Origin: JAWVZB01 sp033722375
Lineage (GTDB): Bacteria; Actinomycetota; Nitriliruptoria; Nitriliruptorales; Nitriliruptoraceae
Reading direction: 5' to 3'
Assembly: GCA_033722375.1 (NCBI GenBank)
Contig: JAWVZB010000012.1
Span: forward strand, 1-41,159
DNA: 41,159 nucleotides
The position numbers and the translations under genes are program-made. Under the pieces are notes generated by a model. It was not told where the DNA came from and made no database searches. It saw only the letters and a list, made by a program, of their open reading frames with translations. This document shows positions 31,233 to 38,709 of the stretch, one piece after another (the first letter of the stretch is position 1; each line of letters starts with the position of its first letter).

Positions 31233-33017
31233 GTGAGCGAGACCACCCCCGGCCAAGACATCTCGAACGTGGGGATCGTCGGTTGCGGGACCATGGGGTC
31301 CGGCATCGCCCAGATCGTGTCCTCGAACGGCCTCGACGTGAGGTTCGTCGAGGTCGACGACGCTGCGGTCGAAGAGGGCTTCGACCGGATCCGCTCCGAC
31401 CTCGAGCGGCGTGTGACGCGCGGCAAGCTCGAAGAGTCCGAGCGCGAAGCGATCCTCGACCGGATCTCCGGCGGCACCGACTTCGGGGCGCTCGGGGAGT
31501 GCGACCTCATCATCGAAGCGGTCCCGGAGCGGCTCGACCTCAAGCAGAACATCTTCGCCAAGGTCGACGACGTGGCCCGGGACGATGCGATCATCGCCAC
31601 CAACACCTCGTCGCTGCCGGTCATCGACATCGCCGTCCACACCCGGCGACCCAACCGGGTCCTCGGGTTCCACTTCTTCAACCCCGCCCCGGTGATGAAG
31701 CTCATCGAGCTCGTCCGCACGGTCGTCACCGACGACCACGTCATCGACGCGGCCAAGCAGTTCGCAGAGCGCATCGGCAAGGTGCCGGTCGCGGTGGGCG
31801 ACCGTCGCGGGTTCATCGCCAACCAGCTCCTGTTCCCCTACCTCAACCAGGCGGTCGGCATGGTCGAGTCCGGCTACGCCACCAAGGAGGACATCGACAA
31901 CGCGATGCGGTTCGGTGCTGGCCTCCCCATGGGCCCGATCGCACTGGTCGATCTCGTGGGTCTCGACACCATGATCGGGATCATGGAGGCGATCCACAGC
32001 CAGTTCGATGACACCCGCTTCGCGCCACGACCCCACCTTCGCCAGCTCGTCTCCGCCGACTACCGCGGACGCAAGACGGGGCGCGGGTTCTACGAGTACG
32101 CCGAACCCGGATCCGGGAAGGTCGTCGACAGCGAGACCGAGCGGGAGCCGGCCGACCCGGACCTGATCGCCGACTGGACGACGGTCGGGATCGTGGGCAC
32201 CGGAACCATGGCCACCGGCATGGTCGAGGTCTGCGCCAAGGCCGGGTTCGACGTCGTCGTCCGGGGACGGTCGCAGGAGAAGGCAGAGAAGGTCGCCGCC
32301 GGATGCTCCAAGTCGATGCAGCGCATGGTCGACAAGGAACGCATGTCCGAGGAGGAGATGGTCGAGGCGCTGTCGCACATCAAGCCGACCCACGACCTCG
32401 CCGAGATCGCCGACTGCGACCTCATCATCGAGGCGGTCGCCGAAGACCTCGAGATCAAGAAGGGACTCTTCGACGACATCGCCGAACACGCCAAGCCCGA
32501 TGCGATCCTGGCGTCCGTGACCTCCTCCTTGCCGGTCATCGAATGTGCCATGGTGACCGACCGCCCCGACCGCTTCCTCGGTCTCCACTTCTTCAACCCC
32601 GCCACCATCATGAAGCTGGTCGAGATCGTCCCCACCGTCCGCACCGACGAGCACGTCGTCGAGCAGGCACGCGCCTTCGTCGACAAGGTCGGGAAGGTCG
32701 GGGTCCTGTGCCCCGACCGCGCCGGCTTCATCGTCAACGCGCTCCTGTTCCCCTACCTCAACGACGCCGTCAAGATGCTGGATTCGCACTACGCGACCGC
32801 CGAGGAGATCGACACGGCAATGAAGCTCGGCTGCGGCTACCCCATGGGGCCGTTCGAGCTCATGGACATCGTCGGCCTCGACGTCACGCTCGCGATCATC
32901 GAACGGCTCTACCAGGAGTTCCGTGAGCCGTCCTACGAACCGTGCGGACTCCTCGTCCACATGGTCAACGCCGGTTTCCTCGGCCGCAAGGCCGGCCGGG
33001 GCTTCTACGTCTACTGA
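31233..33017 (+). CDS. Two-domain 3-hydroxyacyl-CoA dehydrogenase (tandem fusion)
   Basis: 594 residues made of two complete copies of the 3-hydroxybutyryl-CoA dehydrogenase fold (about 11-292 and 316-594), which oxidises or forms 3-hydroxyacyl-CoA. Half 1: Rossmann GCGTMG (17-22), Glu40/Asp42 at the end of strand 2, Asn124-Thr-Ser, catalytic His147 and Glu159. Half 2: GTGTMA (322-327), Arg344-Gly-Arg346-Ser in place of the acidic residues, Val429-Thr-Ser, catalytic His452 and Glu464. Both His-Glu pairs keep the 12-residue spacing. The fingerprints predict NAD for half 1 and NADP for half 2. Both halves end in GRGFY-Y. No hydratase domain is present. Likely roles are beta-oxidation, butyrate or polyhydroxyalkanoate metabolism. 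Confidence 0.93.
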   Translation: MSETTPGQDISNVGIVGCGTMGSGIAQIVSSNGLDVRFVEVDDAAVEEGFDRIRSDLERRVTRGKLEESEREAILDRISGGTDFGALGECDLIIEAVPERLDLKQNIFAKVDDVARDDAIIATNTSSLPVIDIAVHTRRPNRVLGFHFFNPAPVMKLIELVRTVVTDDHVIDAAKQFAERIGKVPVAVGDRRGFIANQLLFPYLNQAVGMVESGYATKEDIDNAMRFGAGLPMGPIALVDLVGLDTMIGIMEAIHSQFDDTRFAPRPHLRQLVSADYRGRKTGRGFYEYAEPGSGKVVDSETEREPADPDLIADWTTVGIVGTGTMATGMVEVCAKAGFDVVVRGRSQEKAEKVAAGCSKSMQRMVDKERMSEEEMVEALSHIKPTHDLAEIADCDLIIEAVAEDLEIKKGLFDDIAEHAKPDAILASVTSSLPVIECAMVTDRPDRFLGLHFFNPATIMKLVEIVPTVRTDEHVVEQARAFVDKVGKVGVLCPDRAGFIVNALLFPYLNDAVKMLDSHYATAEEIDTAMKLGCGYPMGPFELMDIVGLDVTLAIIERLYQEFREPSYEPCGLLVHMVNAGFLGRKAGRGFYVY

Positions 33018-33036
33018 CGTTCCACGTCTACTGACG
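33003..33036 (+). repeat. 17-bp tandem duplication across the gene's stop codon
   Basis: Bases 33003-33019 (the last codons, the TGA stop and two more bases) are repeated at 33020-33036 with one mismatch (T33006 to C33023). The second copy is outside the gene. Its cause is likely replication slippage. Confidence 0.9.
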
Positions 33037-33108
33037 GAGGTGGTCGAGCGACCCTTGACGGGCGCCTGACGGCTCGAGCCCGCCCCTGGCCGCGTTGCGG
33101 GGTCGCTC

Positions 33109-33127
33109 GCGTAGCCTCCGGCTACGC
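33109..33127 (+). terminator. Hairpin downstream of the dehydrogenase gene
   Basis: An 8-bp perfect stem (GCGTAGCC / GGCTACGC) with a TCC loop lies 92 bases after the stop codon in the 286-base gap at 33018-33303. It contains a TAGCCT hexamer in the loop-side arm, so a promoter role is also possible. Nothing else gene-like was seen in the gap. Confidence 0.4.
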
Positions 33128-33266
33128 CACGCTCCCCGCGCCTCGCCAGATGGCGACCTCGGCCGCGTCATCGATCCGGGTGAGCCCCCCGACACGCTCC
33201 CGCGGCCCTGCCGGGCGACCCCCGACCGGCGTCTGGCGGTGGTGGCTGCTCGCACCGGGGGGTCCG

Positions 33267-33272
33267 TACCTT
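33267..33272 (+). promoter_or_regulatory. Candidate -10 element (TACCTT) for the DUF1232 gene
   Basis: TACCTT fits TANNNT and lies 31 bases before the ATG at 33304. Hexamer and position are the only evidence. Confidence 0.3.
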
Positions 33273-33303
33273 CACCCTGGTGGCAGCGGCCGATCGGTGA
33301 GAC

Positions 33304-33657
33304 ATGTCCCAGACGTCACTCGGGCCCGCGGGGCGGGCTCGCGAACACGACGCGTGGCGTGAGCTCGTCCGGTTCCTGCCGGACGTGGCGAAGCTCCTCT
33401 ACGCACTGGTCCGGGATGACCGGGTGCCGATGCACGCGAAGCTCGTGGCCGGGGGAGCGATCGCCTACGTGGTGTCGCCGATCGACCTCATCCCCGATTT
33501 CCTCGGCGGCATCGGCAAGGTGGACGACGCCCTGGTCGTGACACGGGCGCTGCGGTTCCTCGCGCAGGAGGCCGGCTACGACCTCCTCCACGAGCTCTGG
33601 CCTGGCAGCGAGGACGGCTTCGCAGTGCTGCTGGTCGTCGCGGGGATCGACCGGTGA
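33304..33657 (+). CDS. DUF1232 (YkvA-family) protein
   Basis: 117 residues. The DUF1232 signature AIAYVVSPIDLIPDFLGGIG is clear at about 52-71, in a hydrophobic helix pair; VDDALVVTRAL follows. The domain is common and membrane-associated, with no established role. The start at 33304 gives a polar N-terminus; there is no strong ribosome site (GATCGGTGAGAC upstream). The stop overlaps the next gene's GTG start by four bases (33654-33657). Confidence 0.85.
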   Translation: MSQTSLGPAGRAREHDAWRELVRFLPDVAKLLYALVRDDRVPMHAKLVAGGAIAYVVSPIDLIPDFLGGIGKVDDALVVTRALRFLAQEAGYDLLHELWPGSEDGFAVLLVVAGIDR

Positions 33658-33863
33658 CCCCGGTCTCCCAGGTGCCCGGGTACGTCGCCCGGCGTGTCCA
33701 ACCCATCCACGCCGCGAAGGAGTACCGCTGCCCGGAGTGCGGCAACCCCATCCCGCCCGGGGTCGGACACGTGGTCGCCTGGCCGCTCGAAGGCGACGAG
33801 CTGCGCCGTCACTGGCACACGCATTGCTGGCGGATCGTCACCGCCCGCGGCCGGGTAGCCTGA
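33654..33863 (+). CDS. Small zinc-ribbon-like protein, conserved in actinobacteria
   Basis: 69 residues. CPECGNPIPPGVGHVV has a C-x2-C pair (about 26 and 29), and HWHTHCW near residue 59 supplies His and Cys ligands, so one zinc per protein is likely. I recall similar short proteins in actinobacteria, often labelled ATP/GTP-binding without evidence. The GTG start overlaps the DUF1232 stop (GTGA). The function is unknown; the fold could bind nucleic acid or a partner protein. The downstream cyclophilin promoter overlaps its 3' end. Confidence 0.75.
   Translation: MTPVSQVPGYVARRVQPIHAAKEYRCPECGNPIPPGVGHVVAWPLEGDELRRHWHTHCWRIVTARGRVA
33856..33861 (+). promoter_or_regulatory. Candidate -10 element (TAGCCT) for the membrane cyclophilin gene
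   Basis: TAGCCT lies 25 bases before the GTG at 33887, inside the last codons of the small zinc-ribbon gene. It would give a leader of about 18 bases. Confidence 0.4.
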
Positions 33864-33886
33864 CCGGCCGTCCACCCGGGGGCCCC

Positions 33887-34798
33887 GTGAGCAAGCGAAC
33901 CCACGAGAAGCAACTCGCGCGCGCCCGTGCCAAGCGGCGTCGGGCCGCGGCAGCGAAGCGCCGTCGGAACCGGATCATCAGCGTCGTCGTCATCCTCGCA
34001 CTCGGCGCCGGCGCGTTCGCCATCGCGCTGGCACTCGGCGGCGACGACGAGCTGGCCGTGACCCAGGACCAGCTCGAGGACGGTGGCACACCGACCACCG
34101 ACACCGGCGGCGACGAGGCCGAGACGATCGCCGGGGCCGAGCCGTGCCCATCGCCCGAGGGAGCACCAGAACCGACTGCGACCCCGTATGACGGCCCGCC
34201 GGCGACGGTGATCGACACCACCGCCACCTACGTCGCGACCCTCCAGACGACCTGTGGTGACATCGTCGTCGAACTGGCTGCCGACGCCGCACCCGAGACC
34301 GTGAACAACTTCGTGTTCCTGGCCCAGGACGACTACTACCGCGGCTCGCCGTTCCACCGCGTGATCGACGGGTTCATGATCCAGGGAGGCGATCCGACCG
34401 GTACCGGTCGGGGCTTCACCGACGATCCCGACAACGCGTTGCCGGGGTACCGCTTCGGTGACGAACTCGAGCTCGCCGAGCAGATCGTGAGCGAAGAAGG
34501 CGGCTACCCGCGCGGCGTCATCGCGATGGCCAATGCAGGGCCCAACACCCAGGGCTCCCAGTTCTTCATCATGCAGGCACCCACCCCCTACCCCTTGCCG
34601 CCCCGCTACACCATCTTCGGTCGCGTCGTCGAAGGCATCGAGATCGTCGACCGAATCGCCGCGGGCCCGGTCGAAGGGGAACTCGCCGTCGACCCGGTTC
34701 GGATCATCGATGTCACCATCGAAGAGCGAGGCGGGGCGACAGAGTCACCGTCCGAGCCGTCACCAACCGCGACGGCAACCGAGACCGACGACAACTAA
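33887..34798 (+). CDS. Membrane-anchored cyclophilin-type peptidyl-prolyl isomerase
   Basis: 303 residues: a Lys/Arg-rich N-terminus (1-28), one membrane segment (about 29-51), an acidic Thr/Pro/Glu linker (52-110) and a cyclophilin domain (about 113-285). The catalytic block FHRVIDGFMIQGGDP (156-170) has Arg158, and ANAGPNTQGSQFFI follows. Positive-inside rule places the isomerase outside the cell. The tail is a Ser/Thr/Pro stretch. The GTG at 33887 is preferred over upstream open frame, which reads as a shadow of the zinc-ribbon gene. It precedes a soluble paralogue by 9 bases. Confidence 0.92.
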   Translation: MSKRTHEKQLARARAKRRRAAAAKRRRNRIISVVVILALGAGAFAIALALGGDDELAVTQDQLEDGGTPTTDTGGDEAETIAGAEPCPSPEGAPEPTATPYDGPPATVIDTTATYVATLQTTCGDIVVELAADAAPETVNNFVFLAQDDYYRGSPFHRVIDGFMIQGGDPTGTGRGFTDDPDNALPGYRFGDELELAEQIVSEEGGYPRGVIAMANAGPNTQGSQFFIMQAPTPYPLPPRYTIFGRVVEGIEIVDRIAAGPVEGELAVDPVRIIDVTIEERGGATESPSEPSPTATATETDDN

Positions 34799-34807
34799 GG
34801 ATCGCTA

Positions 34808-35323
34808 GTGGCGAACCAGTACGACTCACCTCCGGAGATGCAGATCGATCCGTCGAGCGACTACTCGGCGACGATCAAGACCAACAAGGGCGACATCGCC
34901 GTCGACCTGTTCGCTGAGGACAGTCCCAAGACCGTCAACAACTTCGTCACTCTGGCGCGGGACGGCTTCTACGACGGCGTGATCTTCCACCGCGTTATCG
35001 AAGGCTTCATGATCCAGGGGGGCGACCCCACTGGCACGGGGACCGGGGGCCCCGGCTACCGCTTCGAGGACGAGCTCGACAAGGCACAGGACCACGGCTA
35101 CCCGCGTGGGACGCTGGCGATGGCCAATGCCGGGCCCAACACCAACGGGTCGCAGTTCTTCATCGTCCACAACGACGCCCCGCTCCCGCCGAACTACTCG
35201 GTGTTCGGGCAGGCAACCGACGGCCTCGACGTGGTCGATGAGATCGCGACCACCGACACCGACCCCAACGACCGCCCGCACGAGGACGTCGTCATCGAGA
35301 CCGTCGAGGTCAGCGAGAACTGA
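34808..35323 (+). CDS. Cytosolic cyclophilin-type peptidyl-prolyl isomerase
   Basis: 171 residues, one cyclophilin domain without signal or membrane segment. Catalytic block FHRVIEGFMIQGGDP (60-74) with Arg62; ANAGPNTNGSQFFI follows. Catalyses cis/trans isomerisation of Xaa-Pro bonds during protein folding. The GTG start follows TAAGGA by 6 bases. It is probably co-transcribed with the membrane cyclophilin directly upstream, so one transcript would serve both sides of the membrane. A terminator-like hairpin follows 7 bases after the stop. Confidence 0.95.
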   Translation: MANQYDSPPEMQIDPSSDYSATIKTNKGDIAVDLFAEDSPKTVNNFVTLARDGFYDGVIFHRVIEGFMIQGGDPTGTGTGGPGYRFEDELDKAQDHGYPRGTLAMANAGPNTNGSQFFIVHNDAPLPPNYSVFGQATDGLDVVDEIATTDTDPNDRPHEDVVIETVEVSEN

Positions 35324-35330
35324 CCGAAGC

Positions 35331-35348
35331 GAGCGCCGAGCGGCGCTC
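35331..35348 (+). terminator. Hairpin after the cyclophilin pair
   Basis: GAGCGCCG / CGGCGCTC, 8 bp with a tight loop (or 7 bp with GAGC as loop), starting 7 bases after the stop. A second small hairpin (6 bp, AGGCCG / CGGCCT) is at 35401-35415, before the convergent gene's stop at 35436. Together they could end transcription in both directions. Confidence 0.5.
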
Positions 35349-35435
35349 CTCGCTGGCGGCCGGTGGAACGTCCGTCGCTTCGGGGGAGGCGCTGATGAGG
35401 AGGCCGGGCCGGCCTGACGGCCGCTACGGCGGCGG

Positions 35436-36293
35436 TCAGTCAGGTGGGCCGGCCGCGATCCGATCGAGATCCAGGGTCCACTCGCCGCCCCACTTCGCCG
35501 TCAACAGCCACGTAACGCCGAGTTCGCGGCAGGTGACCCGATAGTCGGGACCTGCGTCGGGCGGGGCGTCGAGCACCATGATCTCCCCGACCGCCTTGGT
35601 CCGCTCCCGGTAGGCCGTGACGAGGTCACGCAGGTGTTGTTCCGGGGCGACGCCATCGCCTGGCAGGACGCCGTCGCCGGGGAAGTGGGGGATGATCCCA
35701 TCCCAGCGCGCCCCCCGCCGGAGGAAGGCTCGGCCGGGCCAGAGGCCACCGACCACGATGGGGATGCGCGGCCGCTGTTCCGGCGTCGGGAGCGTGACCG
35801 CGTCGCTCAACTGGAAGAACTCGCCGTCGTAGGTGACGGCCTCACCGCTCCACAAGCCGTCGATGATCTCAAGCGCTTCGTCGCAACGTCGTCCGAGCGC
35901 GGGAAGGTCCCACGTGTCACCGAACCGGTCGTAGTCGGGGCGCCGCCCGAGTCCGAGACCGAGGATCACGCGGCCCCCCGACAGCCGATCGAGCGTTGCC
36001 AGGTCACGGGCGACCTGCCACGGTTGGCGTCGCGGCAACGGCGTGATCCACGTCCCCAGCCGGAGCCTCTCCGTGCGCGTTGCGATCCCGGCCAGGGTGA
36101 TCCAGGGATCTGGGAACGGACGATGGTCGTCCGCAGCCCCGGTGCCACCGATCGCCGACGGTGGTGGGAAGATCAGGTGGTCGGCGAGGAAGATCCCATC
36201 CCAGCCCGCGTCCTCGGCTGCCACCGCTGCATCGATCAGGAGGTGGGGCTCCTCGCCGGCCTCCCAGTTCGGCAGTACCAGGCCACGTCGCAT
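35436..36293 (-). CDS. Luciferase-like (LLM class) flavin or F420-dependent oxidoreductase
   Basis: 285 residues with the bacterial-luciferase barrel. RRGLVLPNWEAGEEPHLLI at the start, GWDGIFLADHLIF, RLRLGTWITPLPRRQPW and GGRVILGLGLGRRPDYDRFG are typical, and RIPIVVGGLWPGRAFLRR is the C-terminal block. The cofactor may be FMN or F420; this subgroup in actinobacteria is often F420-dependent, but sequence alone does not settle it. Substrate unknown. The start at 36293 gives the normal family N-terminus; an open upstream frame to 36557 is proline/threonine-rich, lacks homology and is left out. Weak ribosome site (GAGAG). Convergent with the cyclophilins. Confidence 0.85.
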   Translation of the reverse strand: MRRGLVLPNWEAGEEPHLLIDAAVAAEDAGWDGIFLADHLIFPPPSAIGGTGAADDHRPFPDPWITLAGIATRTERLRLGTWITPLPRRQPWQVARDLATLDRLSGGRVILGLGLGRRPDYDRFGDTWDLPALGRRCDEALEIIDGLWSGEAVTYDGEFFQLSDAVTLPTPEQRPRIPIVVGGLWPGRAFLRRGARWDGIIPHFPGDGVLPGDGVAPEQHLRDLVTAYRERTKAVGEIMVLDAPPDAGPDYRVTCRELGVTWLLTAKWGGEWTLDLDRIAAGPPD

Positions 36294-36328
36294 CGCGCTC
36301 TCAGATCCGGCATCGAACAGCAGAGAGG

Positions 36329-36334
36329 ACTCTA
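36329..36334 (-). promoter_or_regulatory. Candidate -10 element (TAGAGT) for the LLM oxidoreductase
   Basis: On the minus strand TAGAGT lies 35 bases before the ATG at 36293. The 196-base region up to 36489 holds no other feature; its plus strand is G-rich. Confidence 0.3.
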
Positions 36335-36489
36335 CGGGCTGCTGTCGGTACTGGGTCGGACCAGCACATCCGCCCCGCGCGGCCAGGGTGGCCGGCGGGG
36401 TGGAGGTGGGATGAGCGGTGTTGGTGGGTGTGGTGGCGGTTGGGCGGCTTCCGACCGCTGCGCCGGAACGGCATGTTGCTTCGTGCAGG

Positions 36490-37839
36490 TCAGTCGGGTG
36501 GATCGCCGGGCGGGTCGGTACCGGAGGCGTCGTCGGGCGGTTCGAGGGGTGTTCCACGGGGCAGGGTGCGGAAGGTGCGTTGGTCGCGGGTGAACGAAGC
36601 CTCGCCAGTGTCGGGGTCGAGATGGGGTCGCCAGCCGCGCCGGTGGATGTGATGCAGATGACTTCTGGCGCCCAAGGTGATCAGGTTGTTGGGGTGGTGG
36701 CTGCCGCCATGCTCGCGCGGGACGATGTGATGCAGATGCGAATCAGAGCTGGGCAGGTCGCTTCCGGGGAACCGGTCGCCCCGATCGCGCAGCCGCACCG
36801 CCAGCCGCACCTCAGCCGGGATCGCGGCGGACTGTCTGGCACTGACCGCCAACGGACGTTTCCCGTCGACGATCACCGCCCGCAGGTCTGCATCGGAGGC
36901 CAGCAGATCGGTGACTCTTGCCGACAGGGTCGGCAGGCACCCCGGCAGTCTGGTCTCCAACTGTCCCGCCGCGTTGACGTGGACATCACGGATGTCGACG
37001 ATCACGTTCATCGACGGACGCGGCCGCCCACTGCTGTGGCCGGCGAGGTAGTTCTCGGCGGTTGCGAGCAGGCCTTGGAAGCGGTCGAACGCCCGCGCGC
37101 GGCGGTTGGGACGGCGGCCGTCGTCGTGGACGTCGTGGTTGTCATCGTCATGGTCGAGGATCGACGGGCCCCCAGCCGCACGCCGATCCCGTGCACCGGC
37201 ATCCCAGGCCTCGAGCAGGGTGGCGGTCTCCAGCGGGTCGGCTTCGCCCAGGAACCGCATGCCACCGTCGAACCGCGGCTGGACCGCCAGGAAGCTCGAA
37301 CTTGGTGTTCCGGTCTCCTCACGCTCCAGCTCATTGGGGTCGCGGAGTTCGGTGATGGCGACGTCGACCTCGTGCAGCAACTCGTCGGGGTGGAACCCAT
37401 CCAGCCCCTCCCACTTGGCACAGGTGGCGGCGATACGCCCATCCAACGTGCTGCGGTGTTCACGCGACAGCCGGGAGGCTTGCAGGCAGATGTTTCGCAC
37501 CTGCCCCCAGGAGACCTCGCCGGTTTCGAACAGACCGGCCAGGCGCGGCATGTCCCGCAGCACGTCTGCAGAGGTCAGCAGCGTCGACCGGTCGGAGCCG
37601 ATCAGCCGGCACACGTTGGTCAGAAAGATGTCGATCGGCAGCCCCTCGACCGCCTCACAGGCGCCGGTGCCGATCACCTCACCCAGGTGGCGGAGGGCTT
37701 TGGCGATGAACCGGTCCGCACCGTCGAGCAGCTCCACGGCAGCGGCCAGATGCGCCGCCCCGTCAGCCAACGACGGCACCGGAGGCCACACGTCCGTGGG
37801 AACGCCGGCAGTGGTGGTGGAAGTGGAGTTCGAGCGCAT
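36490..37839 (-). CDS. DUF222 / HNH endonuclease-domain protein (13E12 type)
   Basis: 449 residues. The N-terminal part (about 15-330) matches the DUF222 region of actinobacterial 13E12-repeat proteins, including ADVLRDMPRLAGLFETGEVSWGQ in two pieces. A C-terminal HNH nuclease motif follows: SHLHHIVPREHGG, then NNLITLGARSHLHHIH, with the His-His, Asn and His ligands in place. Such genes are numerous in some actinobacteria, sometimes interpreted as mobile, but no intron, inverted repeat or transposase was seen here. The Asp/Asn/His-rich linker (about 230-260) is unusual. The ATG at 37839 is preferred because TACGGT ends 6 bases upstream (leaderless); GTG 37872 would add 11 residues. Confidence 0.85.
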   Translation of the reverse strand: MRSNSTSTTTAGVPTDVWPPVPSLADGAAHLAAAVELLDGADRFIAKALRHLGEVIGTGACEAVEGLPIDIFLTNVCRLIGSDRSTLLTSADVLRDMPRLAGLFETGEVSWGQVRNICLQASRLSREHRSTLDGRIAATCAKWEGLDGFHPDELLHEVDVAITELRDPNELEREETGTPSSSFLAVQPRFDGGMRFLGEADPLETATLLEAWDAGARDRRAAGGPSILDHDDDNHDVHDDGRRPNRRARAFDRFQGLLATAENYLAGHSSGRPRPSMNVIVDIRDVHVNAAGQLETRLPGCLPTLSARVTDLLASDADLRAVIVDGKRPLAVSARQSAAIPAEVRLAVRLRDRGDRFPGSDLPSSDSHLHHIVPREHGGSHHPNNLITLGARSHLHHIHRRGWRPHLDPDTGEASFTRDQRTFRTLPRGTPLEPPDDASGTDPPGDPPD

Positions 37840-37845
37840 GACCAC

Positions 37846-37851
37846 ACCGTA
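37846..37851 (-). promoter_or_regulatory. Candidate -10 element (TACGGT) for the DUF222/HNH gene, leaderless geometry
   Basis: On the minus strand TACGGT is followed by 6 bases and then the ATG at 37839. No ribosome site is present between. Transcription from it would start at the start codon. Confidence 0.5.
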
Positions 37852-37920
37852 CGTGGGGGGTGTGACATCCACCGAACAGACGTTCGCCCCCCTGTGGACA
37901 ACCGGCTGACCCGAACCTTT

Positions 37921-38535
37921 CTAGGCCCGCCTCGTCATCACGAAGCACCGCGCCCCGATCCGTGGATCTACGGGGGGTCCGTCCTCGATGTCGAACTGGT
38001 CGCCGAACAGCGCTCGTTCTTCGCCCGGCTCGATCGCGGGGGCCAGCCTTGACGGGCCGTGGAAGCTGATGAACGGGAGGTCCTGGCGGGCGGCGTAGAA
38101 GCACCAGAACAGGAACAGCGACCCCGGGCGGGACAGCCGCACGACCGTCGCCGCCATCTCCCGTCGGCCATCGCTCGCGAGGTCGTCCAAGGTCCCGAAG
38201 TCGACCAGCAGGTCGAACGCCCCGTCGATCCCCGGGATGTCGTCGGCAGTGAGATCCCCGATCACGAACGTGGCATCGACCTGTGCCTCGCGGGCGCGGG
38301 CGCGTGCCTTCTCGATCGCGACGGCGGAGAAGTCGACGCCATGCGCGTCGTAGCCCTCGCTGGCCAGATGCACGACGTTCGCTCCGGTCCCACATCCGAG
38401 GTCGATCGCCCGAGGATGCGTCCGCGGCGACACGTCCCAGTCGTCGAGGAACTCGCGGAGCTCGGTACGGACGCCGACGGCGTCCCACGGCGCCCAGTAG
38501 CGGTACATGAGGTCGTAGGCCCTGCTGCCCACCAC
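37921..38535 (-). CDS. Class I SAM-dependent methyltransferase
   Basis: 204 residues with a Rossmann methyltransferase fold. Motif I AIDLGCGTGANVVHLA (43-58), GVDFSAVAIEKAR (acidic ribose-binding Asp) and FVIGDLTADDIPG are clear, and FDLLVDFGTLDDL is the post-II region. The substrate is unknown; the short length suggests a small molecule. Two GTG codons (38535 and 38532) follow AGGAG; the first is used. It lies 81 bases upstream of the DUF222/HNH start and diverges from the lipoprotein gene. Confidence 0.85.
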   Translation of the reverse strand: MVGSRAYDLMYRYWAPWDAVGVRTELREFLDDWDVSPRTHPRAIDLGCGTGANVVHLASEGYDAHGVDFSAVAIEKARARAREAQVDATFVIGDLTADDIPGIDGAFDLLVDFGTLDDLASDGRREMAATVVRLSRPGSLFLFWCFYAARQDLPFISFHGPSRLAPAIEPGEERALFGDQFDIEDGPPVDPRIGARCFVMTRRA

Positions 38536-38562
38536 GATCTCTCCTGACCTCCGAACCCCACG

Positions 38563-38568
38563 ACCATA
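38563..38568 (-). promoter_or_regulatory. Candidate -10 element (TATGGT) for the methyltransferase
   Basis: On the minus strand TATGGT lies 27 bases before the GTG at 38535, nearly the same spacing as for treT and the SQR-like gene. Confidence 0.4.
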
Positions 38569-38709
38569 GGTCGGCGGGAGTCACAACGGCGTGCGCACCG
38601 CGGACGATGCGCCTGTCAGCGCAGGCGTGAGGCAACTCCACCGATGACCTCTGCGTCGGCAGGGGTGACAGCGCGACCAGCTCGCGCCCCGCCCCGAACA
38701 GGACCCGCC

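Noticed and set aside
30153..32960. 935-codon minus-strand frame opposite the protease and dehydrogenase genes
   Set aside because: Same artefact. Its internal repetition only reflects the duplicated halves of the real dehydrogenase.
33109..33127. Promoter TAGCCT inside the hairpin after the dehydrogenase gene
   Set aside because: No start codon with support lies at a suitable distance; the next gene is almost 190 bases away and has its own TACCTT.
36386..36444. G-rich plus strand with several GGG runs, a possible G-quadruplex
   Set aside because: Loops between the runs are long and uneven (7 to about 15 bases) and the region is simply G-rich; a stable quadruplex is not convincing.
36294..36557. 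88-residue N-terminal extension of the LLM oxidoreductase
   Set aside because: Pro/Thr-rich and unlike the family; it overlaps the end of the DUF222/HNH gene. The start at 36293 matches the family N-terminus.
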